Below are positions 1 to 12,600 of a DNA stretch of 64,000 nt, one piece after another (positions within the stretch are counted from its first letter, which is position 1; the number at the start of each line of letters is the position of its first letter). The notes under the pieces are model-generated. The model had not been told where the DNA came from, did not search any database, and was given only the letters and a program-made list of their open reading frames with translations. Both the position numbers and the translations under genes were made by a program. Source of the DNA: Lanius collurio (Eukaryota; Chordata; Aves; Passeriformes; Laniidae); NCBI GenBank assembly GCA_020086605.1, contig JACBWW010000003.1, forward strand, positions 143,371 through 207,370, written 5' to 3'.

Positions 1-3000
1 GGTTTCCCCTGCTGTTTTTCCCCCAAGTTTCCTCTACAGGGCTGCTCTCAATCAGTTGTTGGCCCCACCTGTAGATGTGTCTGCAATTGCCATGACCCAG
101 CTCACTTGAACTTCATGAAGTTTGCATTGGCCTACCTCTCAAGGTCCCTCTGATTGGCATCCCTTCCCTCCAGCAACAAAATTGAGGATGAATTTTTATT
201 GTCATCACCAGAAGCCTACATTGCAGGCTGCCTAAGTATATTGCCTCCCTGAAAGTAAAAGGGATGGTAATTCTGTGCATGCTGTTGTAAAGTGTTGCTC
301 CATGTAAATAGATGAAAGAAAAGGAAAAAAAGGAGCAATGTAAAAATACTGATGTCTCTTTGTTGTGTTATGGCCATGCTTCTACACAGATGTACATGAA
401 ATGAGTTGGGAAGATGTAAAGACTGATGAAGAGAAGAAAATGAGGAGTGGAGCCACAGCATGGAGGAGTGTAGGGAAGAGTTTGGAGGGAAGAAGAGTGG
501 AAGCTTGGCACAGCTGGTGAGGGCAGTAAAGTGGCTGAAGTGCATTTGCAATCAACAGGTAGAGCAAGGGGAAGGAGTTTCCACTGAGATACAAACCAGC
601 TGCTTGATCCTTGCAGACCCTTCACCTCTAAAATGCTTCTGCCTCAGTTATTTCTAGCAGCTGACTGAAATTTTGGGACATCCCAGTCCAGAGAAATCTT
701 GTTCTCAAGGAGTTGTTCTAGGTGCTGGTGGGAATTTGACAGAAGGAAGACAGCAGGTGAACCTGCCTAGCACCTATCTTGGGGCACTTTCTGGCTTACA
801 AAGTATCAGGGAGTGGAAATACATGTCTGAGAGAAATGGTCTCTTTGTGCAGCAGAGGACTCACATCTGTGTTTGGTTCATCTTCTAAAAGTAGTGCCCT
901 GACACAAAGTAGAGCTGAGGTTTCACGTTTAGTGCAAGACTTGGCTACTTAACCACTGGCTTATCTGGTCCATACATAAAATTGTTTTGTAGCTTTGTAA
1001 ATAATTGAGGTTGAAATGGCAACACAGTCTTGAGAGACTTGCAGGACTTCAGTTTATGTATGGATGTGTGTATATATGTGCGTGTGTGTATGTTTTTGCA
1101 ATTATTTCTTTCCAGATTTGTTTGCAATAGATGTCTTGGCTTTTAAAATGGACTGAAATAAACAGTGACAATTGAATTAGATAATATCAGGCACCTCTGG
1201 ATTGGCAATCTAGTATTTTAATTGTATTAATAATTTTGGAGTCCAAAGGACAGAACTATAGTTTGAAGTGTGGGAAAGTAACTATAAATTATATCTTGGC
1301 GATCTGTGCTCCTTCAATCACTTCCTGACTATGTTTACTCAGTTTTCAAGCCAGAGTGAGCTTTTCTAATGGCAAACATTGCAAGCCAATCTTGATCTGT
1401 AAAATGGGACCTGTCGCTTAGCCAATAAAAAAGCTGGACTATGCAAATGCTTTGGGATTTCTGTTTCTAATAGAGCGCAACATAACTTTTATTACTGCAT
1501 CATTTTAGTCTTGTCAATGGGAGTAATTATTGTGCTGGTAACTTCAGCAGATGTGATGCATACTGAAGGCAGGTCGCTGTAGTTAAGAATGCTATTGTGG
1601 AGGCTTAGTTGTGAGATATTTCTGATTTAGTCACTGGGGTTGCAGAGTTAGGCAGCCAAAAAGGTGGCTGAGAGGAATTCCATATTAATTTTCCATTGCT
1701 GCTGGGATGGTGAATCGTAGAAGCATTTGAAATTATACAGGAAGCCTGTGGATATGAAGGCTCTCAGGTCACAGAGGTGTGTTATGGTCATAGCCCTGTG
1801 CTGCCACGTTGCTACTGCTGCCCAGGGCAGTCAAATTAGGGGCAAAGTTTGGGGCTGAATGTTTTTTTTTCTATATATATGAGGATCTGCCAGAGCCAGA
1901 GGAATGCTTTGGAAAAAAATATCTATGTCTGTTCTCCTTGCACCATTAAGTATAGGAAGGGTGGAACAAGGACCTACTCATCATTGATGGTATTGCTAAT
2001 AGAAACCTGGATTTTATCATTCTGCCTTTGTGCACTTAGTAACAGAGAAAGATTTTGAAGTATATTGGGCAGTATTCCTTTATTTTACTTTGTTGTGGTG
2101 GAGTGCTAGATACATTGTCATTTGAGATTTATGCCGGTGAAAGCCTGCAGTCGTGCATGGTTTGCTCTTTGACCTGCCTCCTCCTTCCTCCCTTTCCTCA
2201 CCAGTCAGCTGCTGTCCCTCTGCTGCTAATTTACATCCCCAAATGAATGAAGCTTAATCCCTAAACCCTAATCCTCCTAAAACCAGCTGAACTTTGTGAT
2301 CCTATCTTGACTTTGCAAGTGATTAAAAAAAAAAAGGAGGGGGAGGGTGTTTGAAAAAATGTGCTCTAACTTCTAAAGAGTGCAGCCATCTTTTATGTTT
2401 TTCGGAGGGCTAAAATGCGCTGGCATTGTATTGATCAGTGTATTTTTCCTTGTTATTTTAATTTTTCACATTGAGCACAGTCATTTAGGGTTTCTGTTTC
2501 AGTTCTGCTTCCTTGCTGAGCAGTACTCTTGGCAGGGGAATCTGAGGAAGAGGGCTTTCCGAGGAGACCTTGCTCTGACATGATAATGTGGACTGAGGAC
2601 AGTGCACCCTGCCAGCATACTATTTCATAGATGAACATAGCAATGAGTCAAAATTTCACTAGCTCTCCCTCTTGCAAAGTAGGGGTGTTTACTTCAGGAG
2701 CCAGGCAGTATCTGAATGGGCTGTGCCCTTTCTGCTTGTAGGATTCTGTATTGATATGCTGCCAGCAATCTTGTCCCAAAAGATTTCAGGCAGCAGAAGA
2801 GAATGCTCCTCCACTTTTAAGTCAGGTATATATTTCTCCTCATAGTCATGGTGCCCAGTGAATTGGCAATATTCATTGTACCTTTTGCCTTGGTGAATTA
2901 TCACAGTGTTGAAACATTAATTCAGTATATATTTGTACAATTTTTGGTCTACAGACAACACCAGAGCTGACCTGATACTCAGAGTTTAAATCTCTCTTAA

Positions 3001-3167
3001 TAGGGATGTTGTAGAGTAACAGAGCAGAGAGGGAAGCTCTTCCTCAAGTAGGCAGGGAAGTGCATCAACCACTGGAGATCAGTTTGAATGCAGTCTCCTC
3101 TTGTATACCCACAGGCAAAGCTCAGCAAGGAGATTCTCCTGTCTATGACTGGTAGCCTGTCTGCCTG

Positions 3168-3244
3168 TGCTGCTCTCACTTTTAGGCTGGATCATAGCAA
3201 CTTTTGCTGCTCTCACTTTTAGGCTGGATCATAGCAACTTTTGC
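3168..3244 (+). repeat. perfect 37-bp tandem duplication
   Basis: Bases 3168-3204 are repeated exactly at 3205-3241, and the identity runs three bases further. The unit starts tgctgctctcacttttaggc and ends atagcaacttt. The lack of any mismatch suggests a recent duplication. Confidence 0.97.
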
Positions 3245-3702
3245 ATTTTGGAAGGTTTGTCAGTATGGAATGTGATTGCTGGCTCACTTAATAATGTGTC
3301 GTGTGGCGAGCACAGGCTGTGGAACCCCATGGTTTTCCTTATTTAAAGAAATGAACATTATAAAATGTGCAGTCTTTAACTTTGTAACAGATACAGGGGA
3401 GAATTGTACAAGATGGAATTAAATATGTGAATGCTAAAGCACTCAGAAACAATGGGATAGCTTATTAAAGGAAAGTGGGGAGAGAAAAACCCAAAACATA
3501 AAAATTAGATGCTTCATGGTGGAGATCTTATAGACAAGCAACTTGTTTTGTGTTATGATTCCTTGGAAAGACAGTACTCTGCACAGCTGTTAGCCACGTA
3601 AGAAAGAAATACATATGTGCATATCTAAGTGTGAATATTCACTTACTATTCCAGTTTCCCCAAATACTTGGAATGAAGCTTTCAGCAGTGCTTGTTAGAT
3701 TT

Positions 3703-3722
3703 AAAAAAAAAAAAAAAAAAAA
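3703..3722 (+). repeat. A20 homopolymer run
   Basis: Twenty A after tt; no recognisable retroelement body precedes it. Confidence 0.97.
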
Positions 3723-6700
3723 TCCCCTTGAGAAACTATGTTCCAAAACCTCAATTCTTATTAGGAAATGAAGCAACTTTCTTGTGGCATAAAAATAATC
3801 ATACTTTGGGTAAAAGCTTTCAAACATATGGCCCACAGAAATAACAGGCTTCAGAAAGATTTATCTTAAACAGTATATAAACAATTTATCTTTGCACGTG
3901 GAAGCTGCACATCAGATAAAACATGTTCATGCAAAGTGGCGTTCCTTAGAAAAACATCTTCAGTCTCCATCTTCAGGTAAGCCCTGCAAAACTACTTTAG
4001 AAAATATATAAAATGATACAGAAGTGTAGGAAAGAAGACAGTAACTCCCCCCACTCCTTTGCCAGTGACACAGGAGCCAATGGTACAGAGTTTGTAGGGT
4101 CTTTTTAATTGCTAGTCTGAGTTACGGAGGTGAAAAAGTATAGTTTGTGCATTTTGTCAACCACATAAGCAAGTTTTAATACACCAGTTTGAGTATAGTG
4201 TCTTTTTCATTATACATTGGACAAAAAAAAAATCTATTGCACAGACACGCATTATCTTGTTTTTTCTTCCTCTGAGATGCCTAAAAAAAGGAAGAGACAT
4301 GCTCTAATTCAAGTCTGTGAATAAACAAGCAAAATATAGTTATCTGACGAGGCCAATGGCATCTTTTCACGAAGATTTTAAGTAGCCAGCCTTTGTGTCA
4401 CTGCACAATCTTTATGGTTGCAGGAGCTTAGCAGGAAGCTTAGAGAGCTTTGCCTCTTTTGCTGCTTTTCTCATCAGTGCCTTAATGCCTGCTGATTAAG
4501 GGCTCATAAATCTTTGCAATATTAGCAGAGGAGTCCATTTCCATAGCAAATGGCAACATTTCCCTGCCTCCTTCTAGCTGTTATCACACACGTGTGGCAT
4601 ATACTTGTAGGTATTATTGTCACACTCATGCCATATATTCTGTACAATGAATGCTCTCTTCCTGGAAACCTGAACCTCTTAACCACTGCTAGAGAGTAGC
4701 CTTTACTCTTGAGGTCACCTAACTTGGCAAGTCAGTGAGTTAATGGGTCTGAAAAGATTATCCTAGACCAAAATTGATGTAAACATTCTCCTTTCAATGT
4801 AGACCGTATGGGCTTGCATGCCTTTCATCTTTTGCTGCACATTCCAGATGTTTGCTTCTTTCCTCTCATCGTATATACATGATGGGATAGATAATGTACT
4901 GAGTTGAGATTTATGTCCAAGGCACGATGTGTTTGTACTCTGCTTGATTACACCTTCCTTTTCCCTTTTATTTGGGAAAGGAGAAGTACCTTAAAAGCCT
5001 TTTTTAAATTCAGGTTTGATTTGTTTATTCAGTGCCTTCCAAAAGCAGTCTGGTTGGAGTTCTTCATCCCCTCTATTTCCTCTGCTGTTCCCCTGCAATA
5101 TATCTCCTTTCAGTTTAAGGTGACACTATGACATGGTTGCTTTGAAAAAGTTCCAGAAGAGCTTCAACTAAAACTTTGCTTTGGAAAGATCTATGTTTAA
5201 AAATAATTAAATAATTAACTAAACAAATAAATAAATCAACATAAAACCAGAATTTTTGCTGGATTTATTTTGACAATCAAATGCTAATTTCTAATTTTTC
5301 CCCAGATGATGCACTAATATGCATTCACTGTTTAAGATTATAGGGAATACCTTAAAGTTACAATGGGTGTTTCAGTTTTTATCTTTCACTGAATTTCAGC
5401 AGCCCTTAATGGCTAAATGCTATTAAAATTTTTATTTTGTTTTTTGGGTTCAACCTGAAGAACTCTGAAACTGAACTACTGTTAATTTTCTTCTATATGA
5501 ACAATTTTTAAATGTATTTTTCATCATCAAAATGTCATTTATCTTTCCCAAAAAGGCAGGGTAGTTCTATTAATAAATGTCTGAATCCACAGACCACAGT
5601 TATTCCTACTTTCTTCTGTTTTTCCAGTATTCTTTATTTCACTGTGTGTCCATCCAGAATAGATTCCTTTTTTCCTCAATTCAAGGAGGATACAAACACT
5701 CTTGATGCAAAATCAAAATGTATACTTAAGTATCAAGAAAAGGTATTTAAAGAAAAAAGAAATTTTTTTGAACGAGGATAACATTACTGTCTGGAAAAAA
5801 ATTGTGATTATTTCACTCGAGAATTTGATTTATTATATATATTATTTCTCTTCAATTATACAACTGTGTTGTCTAAATATTCATCTGTTTCTCAACTGAT
5901 TTTTTAAAAAAACTATTTTGGAGGGTGTTTTCCCCACAGTTTTCTTGATTCTGTACAATTCCGCCAGTTTCTGTTAGTTTCCTAAATTCTGTGTACTCCT
6001 GTCTTTAGTCTCTTGCCTTTACTGCCTCTACTGCCCACTCGAGGTTTGGCAGCTTTTCTCTTTAGTAGCAGGGAACTTTTAATCACTGATCTTGGCACAC
6101 AAAGTAACTTTCTAGGCCTGCGAAGTCCTTGTGAAGGGCCCTGTTACCATGACACATAGCCTTAGGTTACCTGAACCCTTAATACACTTCACATTAAGCT
6201 TTGCCAAGAGATTCCATGGGTACGTTTCCTCTCTTGAGTTTTAGGAAGAACAAAATTCAAAATTCTTGAAGAACAAGAAATTATTCAGGTATCCTTGAGT
6301 TAGAAACACCATGTAACAAAGATACATGGGAGGGAGCACTCACCTGGTGGTGAAAATGCACAGAGGAAATTTGCCTTTATAAAATTGTGTGCTTGCATCT
6401 GTAGTGCCTTGTGAGTTTGTAAACTTCTTAGCTTTTCAGAAAACACTATTGAAGGCTTTTATCTAGCTACTGGAAAAAACAAAACAACACTCTTAAAAGA
6501 CAAAACATTGAGACTGAGAAATAAAAATTAATTTTAGCTCAAGGGTGCAAATGCAGAGGTGAATTTTATCTTATGTATTTTGGGCTTTTATGATATACTT
6601 TCACCAAGATGTGGGGTATGATTGCATGCTTCCACTTTGTATACTTTCATACTTTATTTAAAAGATAAATCGCCCTTATCATGTGATAAATTTGTGTATC

Positions 6701-8044
6701 TGTACATGACTCTATAATATTTTTCAAATTGTTTTAACAACTTAGACCAGCTGAAACATGAGATGGATTTTTTTTTCCTCATAATTCCTAAACTTCTCAC
6801 AAACTGCTAGGTTACCTTCCAAATATTAATATACCATTTGGTCGGACTGTAGAAATTATGTAAATTATCTCTGGCGAAAGAAGGAAATTCATGATAAATA
6901 AACTATCCAGTAGAAAGAAACTCTCAGTAAGTGAAATGTCACACTAAAAGAGGCTCGATAATTTTAGTTCTCTGGGCAGTTTTCTAAGTGTTTGCCATGA
7001 ATTCAAAAATCACTCTCAACAAATTTACTGTATGGATCTTGGCTTCTTGGGGCTGAGTTATTGGAAAGCTGGGATTTATATCTGTTACACTGTTGTGTAT
7101 GAAAGCATAAATTAAGATTGTTTAAAAGAAGGCACTCAGCAACTGTGATTTTCTGCAGAGTAATCCTCCCATTAAGATCTTAAATTGATCCTGTGCCTAA
7201 TTTGCTTGAGTAATTCATTAGGGGCTGTTTAATCCAGTTATTAGTAGCTTCTTTGTCTGCATGAGCCTTCTGTAAGGGTAGACAAGCTTTAGATGTGGTA
7301 CTCTATAGTCCCTTGGCATAGCAGTTAGGTGTGTAAGGCCCAGGAAACCCCTCCTCTCCCTGGTGTCACTTCCACCTCTGATATGGGATCATTCTCCTGC
7401 CCTGAAGAAAGGACTGATGGTGAACAGAGTGACTTGCTTTAGCAAGTATCAACTCCTGTGACATTTTCTCCTGTATTTGCTATGTTTTCCGTCACAGTGT
7501 GGTCATATTATCTACCAGTGCTCTTAATACTTTGTTTTCTCATTCTAAGTATAATGAGTTAATATTATGTTAAGATAATAAATATAATATTATGTTGCAA
7601 TAAAACCAGTTTTAAAGTTTTGATGTACACACTTAAAATACTGAAACATGCTAAAGAATAGAGATGGTAATCTCTTATTGATCCTGACACTTCGGGGCTT
7701 TAAGGACATTTGTTTATGTGATATGATGAGATTATAGCATTGTGGAAGATGTCTGCAAGCCTTCAATGTAAAAAAGATGAAAAATCATGCAGATTTTAAT
7801 TTTCTGTATTTGACTGAAAGGTTAAAGCTTGGTTTTTTCTTACTTTGCACTGATGCATTTCATTCTGATTTTAAAGCTCAGAATTCTGCTTGTGTTCTTC
7901 TGTATAACTTTGCTTATCAACTTGCTTACACCACATGAAACATAAAATCAATGTTGAAGGCATGCATTTGTTTTTACATTGTGATATGATCTGTTTCTTT
8001 GTCTTTCAAAATTCTAATTCAGCTTTTCCTTTCTCCTGTGACAG

Positions 8045-8150
8045 GATGACAAGGACTTGGTTCATGAGTTTGTTGTTGCTGAAGGTCTGACTTGCTTAAT
8101 CAAAGTGGGAGCAGAAGCCGACCAGAATTATCAGAACTACATCCTGAGAG
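8045..8150 (+). CDS. FHOD3: FHOD3 internal exon, N-terminal FH3/DID region (partial gene)
   Basis: This 106-base internal exon is read from its first base (phase 0) and ends one base into a codon. It encodes 35 residues starting [15 protein letters not shown], continuing through [14 protein letters not shown] and ending NYILR. From memory of the family, this matches FHOD3 at the start of the FH3/DID armadillo domain, just after the GTPase-binding-like domain. The paralogue FHOD1 differs at several of these positions and is a compact gene, so FHOD3 is preferred. FHOD3 is a diaphanous-related formin that nucleates and bundles actin filaments and is needed for sarcomere assembly in heart muscle; the FH3/DID region takes part in autoinhibition by binding the C-terminal DAD. 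The acceptor is a pyrimidine tract ending in cag at 8042-8044, with a possible branch point A at 8017 (ctaat). The donor is GAG|gtaaag at 8151. There are no stops, frameshifts or odd residues. The upstream exon, expected to end near SLKQIFQ, is outside the window. Confidence 0.95.
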
Positions 8151-11100
8151 GTAAAGGAAATGCATCCAGAAGTTGTTTTTATTGCTTGGAAGCCCTCACA
8201 GTTCTGCAGCAACTTGCTGTGTGAAGTGTCTTTGAACTTGCTTCTCAGTTTGGTCCCAACTCTTTTATGTTATGCAAGAAAATTAAAGGAAGATTAATAC
8301 CACTGAGCAGAATGAATTGGAATATCTGGAATCTTGATAGTCTCCCCATTGTCCACCTTTTCTTGTAGATTATACTGCAGACTTCTAATTCTAAGAAAGG
8401 AAAGGTATTCTAAAGCCTTTCCTGGATAACTGTGTCGAAGGGCACAGAACAAAATAAATGCTTGGAGTGTGGTCATCATTTACAAAGGAGCTGCTGTGTG
8501 AGCAGGTGGGACGCAGCAGGACTAGTTTTGTGAGCTGTGTGTCTCTCCTTTCTTGCAGCAATGGGTGGCTGTTGACCTCCCAAGTTATGAGGCTTTTCTC
8601 CATGCTGCTTAGACAGTACCAGGGAAACAGAGACGGGCAACACCCAGCCTGCTCCATCACCCTGTTGGGAGGTGTGTTTTTGTATTGCCTCTTTCCCTTG
8701 TGGTGCAGCAGAATGCGGCATTATCAGTATCTATGGATATCATGCAGTGTCCATGGAATAAACAGGGAGAAAGTCATACCTTTGGGGTCAGGTGGTTGGA
8801 AACAATATTTGGCTATCTGAAATTTTGGAGTTAAACAGGTAACGAGAGGTTTATGTTCTGTTCTTTGAACTAAAAGGATAACTGTCAAAGATGGGAATTG
8901 GAGAGTGATTTGGAAAAGGTGTGCTATGTGATTAGGAAGCTGATTTCCTCTATTGTGGTCCAAATGGATGGGTGTGTTTTTCATCTAGCCAGGAAACCTA
9001 GGCTGTAAATTTGAAGAGTTTCTTCAGTATTTTGAGGGGAGGACAGTCACTCCAAGGAATCTTTGCTGCTGGATGATCTCATAGTAAATACAGACTGCTT
9101 ACAAATGCATAGTTGTGGTAGATTGCTCATTTGAGTTTTCTTAGACTGACGTATATGGCTGTATTTAAAAATGTTGCTTTGATGCATTTAACTGCTAGAA
9201 CTCAAACTACACATTGTGGAGCAAAAAAAAAAAAAGAAATACCAAAAATAAGTAGAAGGATTTTGTAAGAACCAGAAATGCTGAATTACAGAAAGCAAGG
9301 ATTCAAATAGTAAGGGGGGCTTCATGTGAAGACATTGAAGATAAAATCAGCTTTTAGAGGTGTAAAAGAAACAAACAAGTAGTACAGAAATTATGTTCAA
9401 TGTCAGTAGCTGTGCAGTCACATAAAAGTACTTGAATAGTAGACAAGGACACAGAAACATGTACAATAAAAAGTTTCTGGGAGAAAACTGGCCGTAGATG
9501 CTCTCAGGAAATTCAGACAGGAAGCAAAATGAAAGTGCTGTATTGGACAGTCTGGCCTTCATTCTAGGAGCCTTCCCCTTCTCCTTCCCTTCCCATATTC
9601 TAATGCATCCATCAGTCAAGGAGGTAAAATGGTCTCTTTCTTGTTGTGGCTCTCAAGAGCTTGGTTCCGTAATCTAAAATTAGAAACTTTCAAGTGAATT
9701 CAATGAATGATAAAACAGAGCCTTAGTGCCAATGCCCACAGCATCATACAAATGAAACTCATCTTGTTGCATCGTTATTAACAAGTGATTACAGCTTGTT
9801 CAAAATGAATATAACAAATAAACAAACAAAACAACAATGCAAAAAAATAACTATGTAGAAGTATGCCATAAAGCTAAAAACATTATTTTAGGAAGATGCC
9901 TTTAGGGATTGGTAACTTCTGAAATCGGGTCTTTTTTTTCCCCATGCTGCTGCTGTGTGAAGCGGAAGCTTCTCTCTGGGTAGTGTATCCTAGCATCTTG
10001 TAAAATAATACAATTATTCTGTGTGATGTGGGCTTCATTTCAGAACCAAAATTGGTCTTCATTGTCTTTGAGGAAGTTCAAAGCTTGTTACAACTCCAAA
10101 ATTATGTCAGGTGGTTTGCAGTTCCAGTAGCCAGTGTGGTCTGCATGTGCAATAAGATAAAGACAGGTTTGGAAATACAGTATAGCCAAACAATCTTATC
10201 CAAATAAATTGAGGAGGGTGCTGAAAACCAGCATTAAATACGTCATGTAAGAGTGTTTCTGATATATTATTTTTGGAAGATCATGGTGATTGATTAGGTT
10301 TTTTTTGTGGCAGTTGTGTGTACATTTTACTAAACTCAGAGTACTGATAAATAGGTGAGTAAATTTTACTGAAGGTACATCACAGTTAGCACAGAGATGG
10401 TCCTGTGTGCTCTAAGCTTAGTGTTAAGTAGTGAAGATTTGAGAATTAAAAAGTAGTCTTCTTTTAGAGATTTTGTGCCTTCTTGCTGTGGTGTCCTTGT
10501 TTTGCTGATCCGTTTGGAATGGAATATATTCTCCTTATTTTCATTGCATTTAACCTAAATCATGAATAGATGGGATTTCTCCAAAGTTCCATATTCTGGC
10601 TGCATTCCTCCAGCACCTTTGGTGTCATTCATTCTTTTCCTCTGGCAAGACTAACTCAGCTTGCAAGGCTTGTGACAGAAAGTGGCAGCCTTTGGTATGG
10701 CATTGACTCCTTTGCTTCAAGGACTCATCCACATGAGGCTGTCCCTCATCTTGACTGAGCAATTTCCCAGTGTTTCACATCAACTTGTTTGCCTGCAGTC
10801 ATCAAGAAATAGTTTTGTACCTTGGAGGAAAAAGAGACTGGAAATACTTGTATACTTAACAGCTGTAGGTGCTTCAGTGAGTTCCAGGTACAAGTTATCT
10901 CTTGAGGACATTTCTTTCCTTTTTCCAAAGTCTGTGTTGTTTCACTCTAATGTTTCCTGGTTGCAAATTTCTGCTTCGGGGTTTTGACTTGGTTCAAGCC
11001 AGCCTGAGCTGCCAAAAAATGATAAAATATGAGTATTGAAAATTTTATTTACTTTAATGGGTAAGTGAAGAGAAGGTAAGTGTGGCTTTTACATACAATA

Positions 11101-12459
11101 CCGAGAAATCCAGACAGTTTATTGTTGAGTGCCAAGGAACGACTGTTTATTTCTGCTCAGGTCCCCTGAACTAGGGCTGTTTGACAGTACCTTTCCCAAA
11201 GGTCCTGTCAGTACCTCCTGTCAGCATATAGCCTGTAGACTGGACACCAGCATTAGCCAGGGCTTCTCTCGAGCGTTACTTTTTTAAAACACTAGCTTAG
11301 GAAACAGCTTTTGATCCTCCCTAGGTAACAGTTCTTAAACCTAAATTTATTCCCCAATGTTCCCTGTAATTATTATGGACATCTAAAGAAACCATGTTTT
11401 GAGGGACTTTTTCCCCTCCATGGAAATAGGATTATTTTCCTTTTGTTATTTCCTCCCTCCTTTTTTTTTCCATAAGGATAAAGAACTTCACTGGTAGCAT
11501 GGAAGTTAAAATTTCCTGTCCCAATTAGAAGATTGCAGTATGGTGGATGTTACATAAATATTCAAAAATAAGTGGGAATGGGTTAAAGGTAATGACCATG
11601 TCCATAACTGGTGAAGATTAATATAAATCTTATCGTAATTTTGAAGATTCTTTGGATATCATTTTGAAATCATCTGTTTTTTGCACAGAATGAAAAAGCA
11701 ACACATGAATTGCCATGGTAGCCTTCGTGTTTTCTGATAATTTAGCCAGTGCTGTTGGCAAGGTGAGGAAAAAAAAGCAGCTTGTGTAAATCAAAGCTTA
11801 ATTATTTAAAAAATATACTGAAAAAGTAAGCTATGAAGGTTCAGGGATGACTTTGCTGACACTCTGATGTGAAGAGTTCTGCTGGTGGGGGATCGTGCGC
11901 TGTCTGTCCCTCAGATCAAACAAGAAGGTTGTCAGAAGGTCATCCAGCCACATTTCTAGAGTGTAATTGTGTACTTGGGTCCCTATTTGCCTGCTTGTGG
12001 ATTCAGATCAGTATTTCGAAGTGTCCTTAATTAGATGAAAGCTAGAGATTGTTCTTGTGGTCTGAAAGCACAAGCCATGTGTCCAGTCCGAGCAGGCAAA
12101 GGCCTTGACCTTGCTGCAAGGTCTGAGGAAGAAAGGCTGAGGAAAAAGTAGGAGAGCAGACAGTGCTCATACTAAACTATGCTTGAGTCAAATTCAGCTT
12201 TTGGATGCAGCTCTGATTTAGTGAGAGATATGTGCTTATATGGAGAATAAGAATGTGAGTGTCAAGTCTGGATGAAAGATGGTTTCAATTTTGTTTGGTG
12301 GTTTTGAATTTCTAGTGTTGGGGGTTTTTTAAAGAAGAAATAAAAACAAGTGCTTGGAGGAGCCTAGGAGTTATGATTTGAGGTAATATTTGTGCTTTAA
12401 GTTAACCCCTCTCCTGTAAAATGCCAAACCATTACTACAACCTAAAATTAAAGATAAGT

Positions 12460-12600
12460 AGAATCATAAGAAGATTCATGTTGGAAAAGGCCTTTAATAC
12501 CATTGAGTTCAAGCATTAACCTAACACTGCCAAATCCACCATGAAACCATGGCCCTAAACACCATGTCTATACATCCTTTAAATATCTCCAAGGACAGTA
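12460..12600 (-). mobile_element. CR1 LINE 3'-end fragment
   Basis: The + strand begins agaatcata…, followed by ttggaaaaggcctttaa, then a segment like gagttcaagcattaacctaac, aaaccatggccctaaacacc and a tail like atctccaaggacagta. This is the reverse complement of the conserved 3' untranslated end of avian CR1 elements, so the element points to the minus strand. It is a 5'-truncated, diverged copy of about 140 bases with no coding part. 5' truncation is the rule for CR1. Confidence 0.8.

Larger units (their letters stand above)
1..8044 (+). other. FHOD3 intron, 3' part (phase 0)
   Basis: No exon, RNA gene or promoter could be supported here. The longest open frames are about 110 codons or less and sit in overlapping frames on both strands, with no family resemblance. 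The stretch is AT-rich single-copy-looking sequence with a 37-bp tandem duplication near 3168, an A20 run at 3703 and a short A/T-rich run near 5195-5240. It ends in the splice acceptor of the exon at 8045. That it is intron is inferred from the acceptor and from the absence of the preceding FHOD3 coding segment. Confidence 0.85.
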
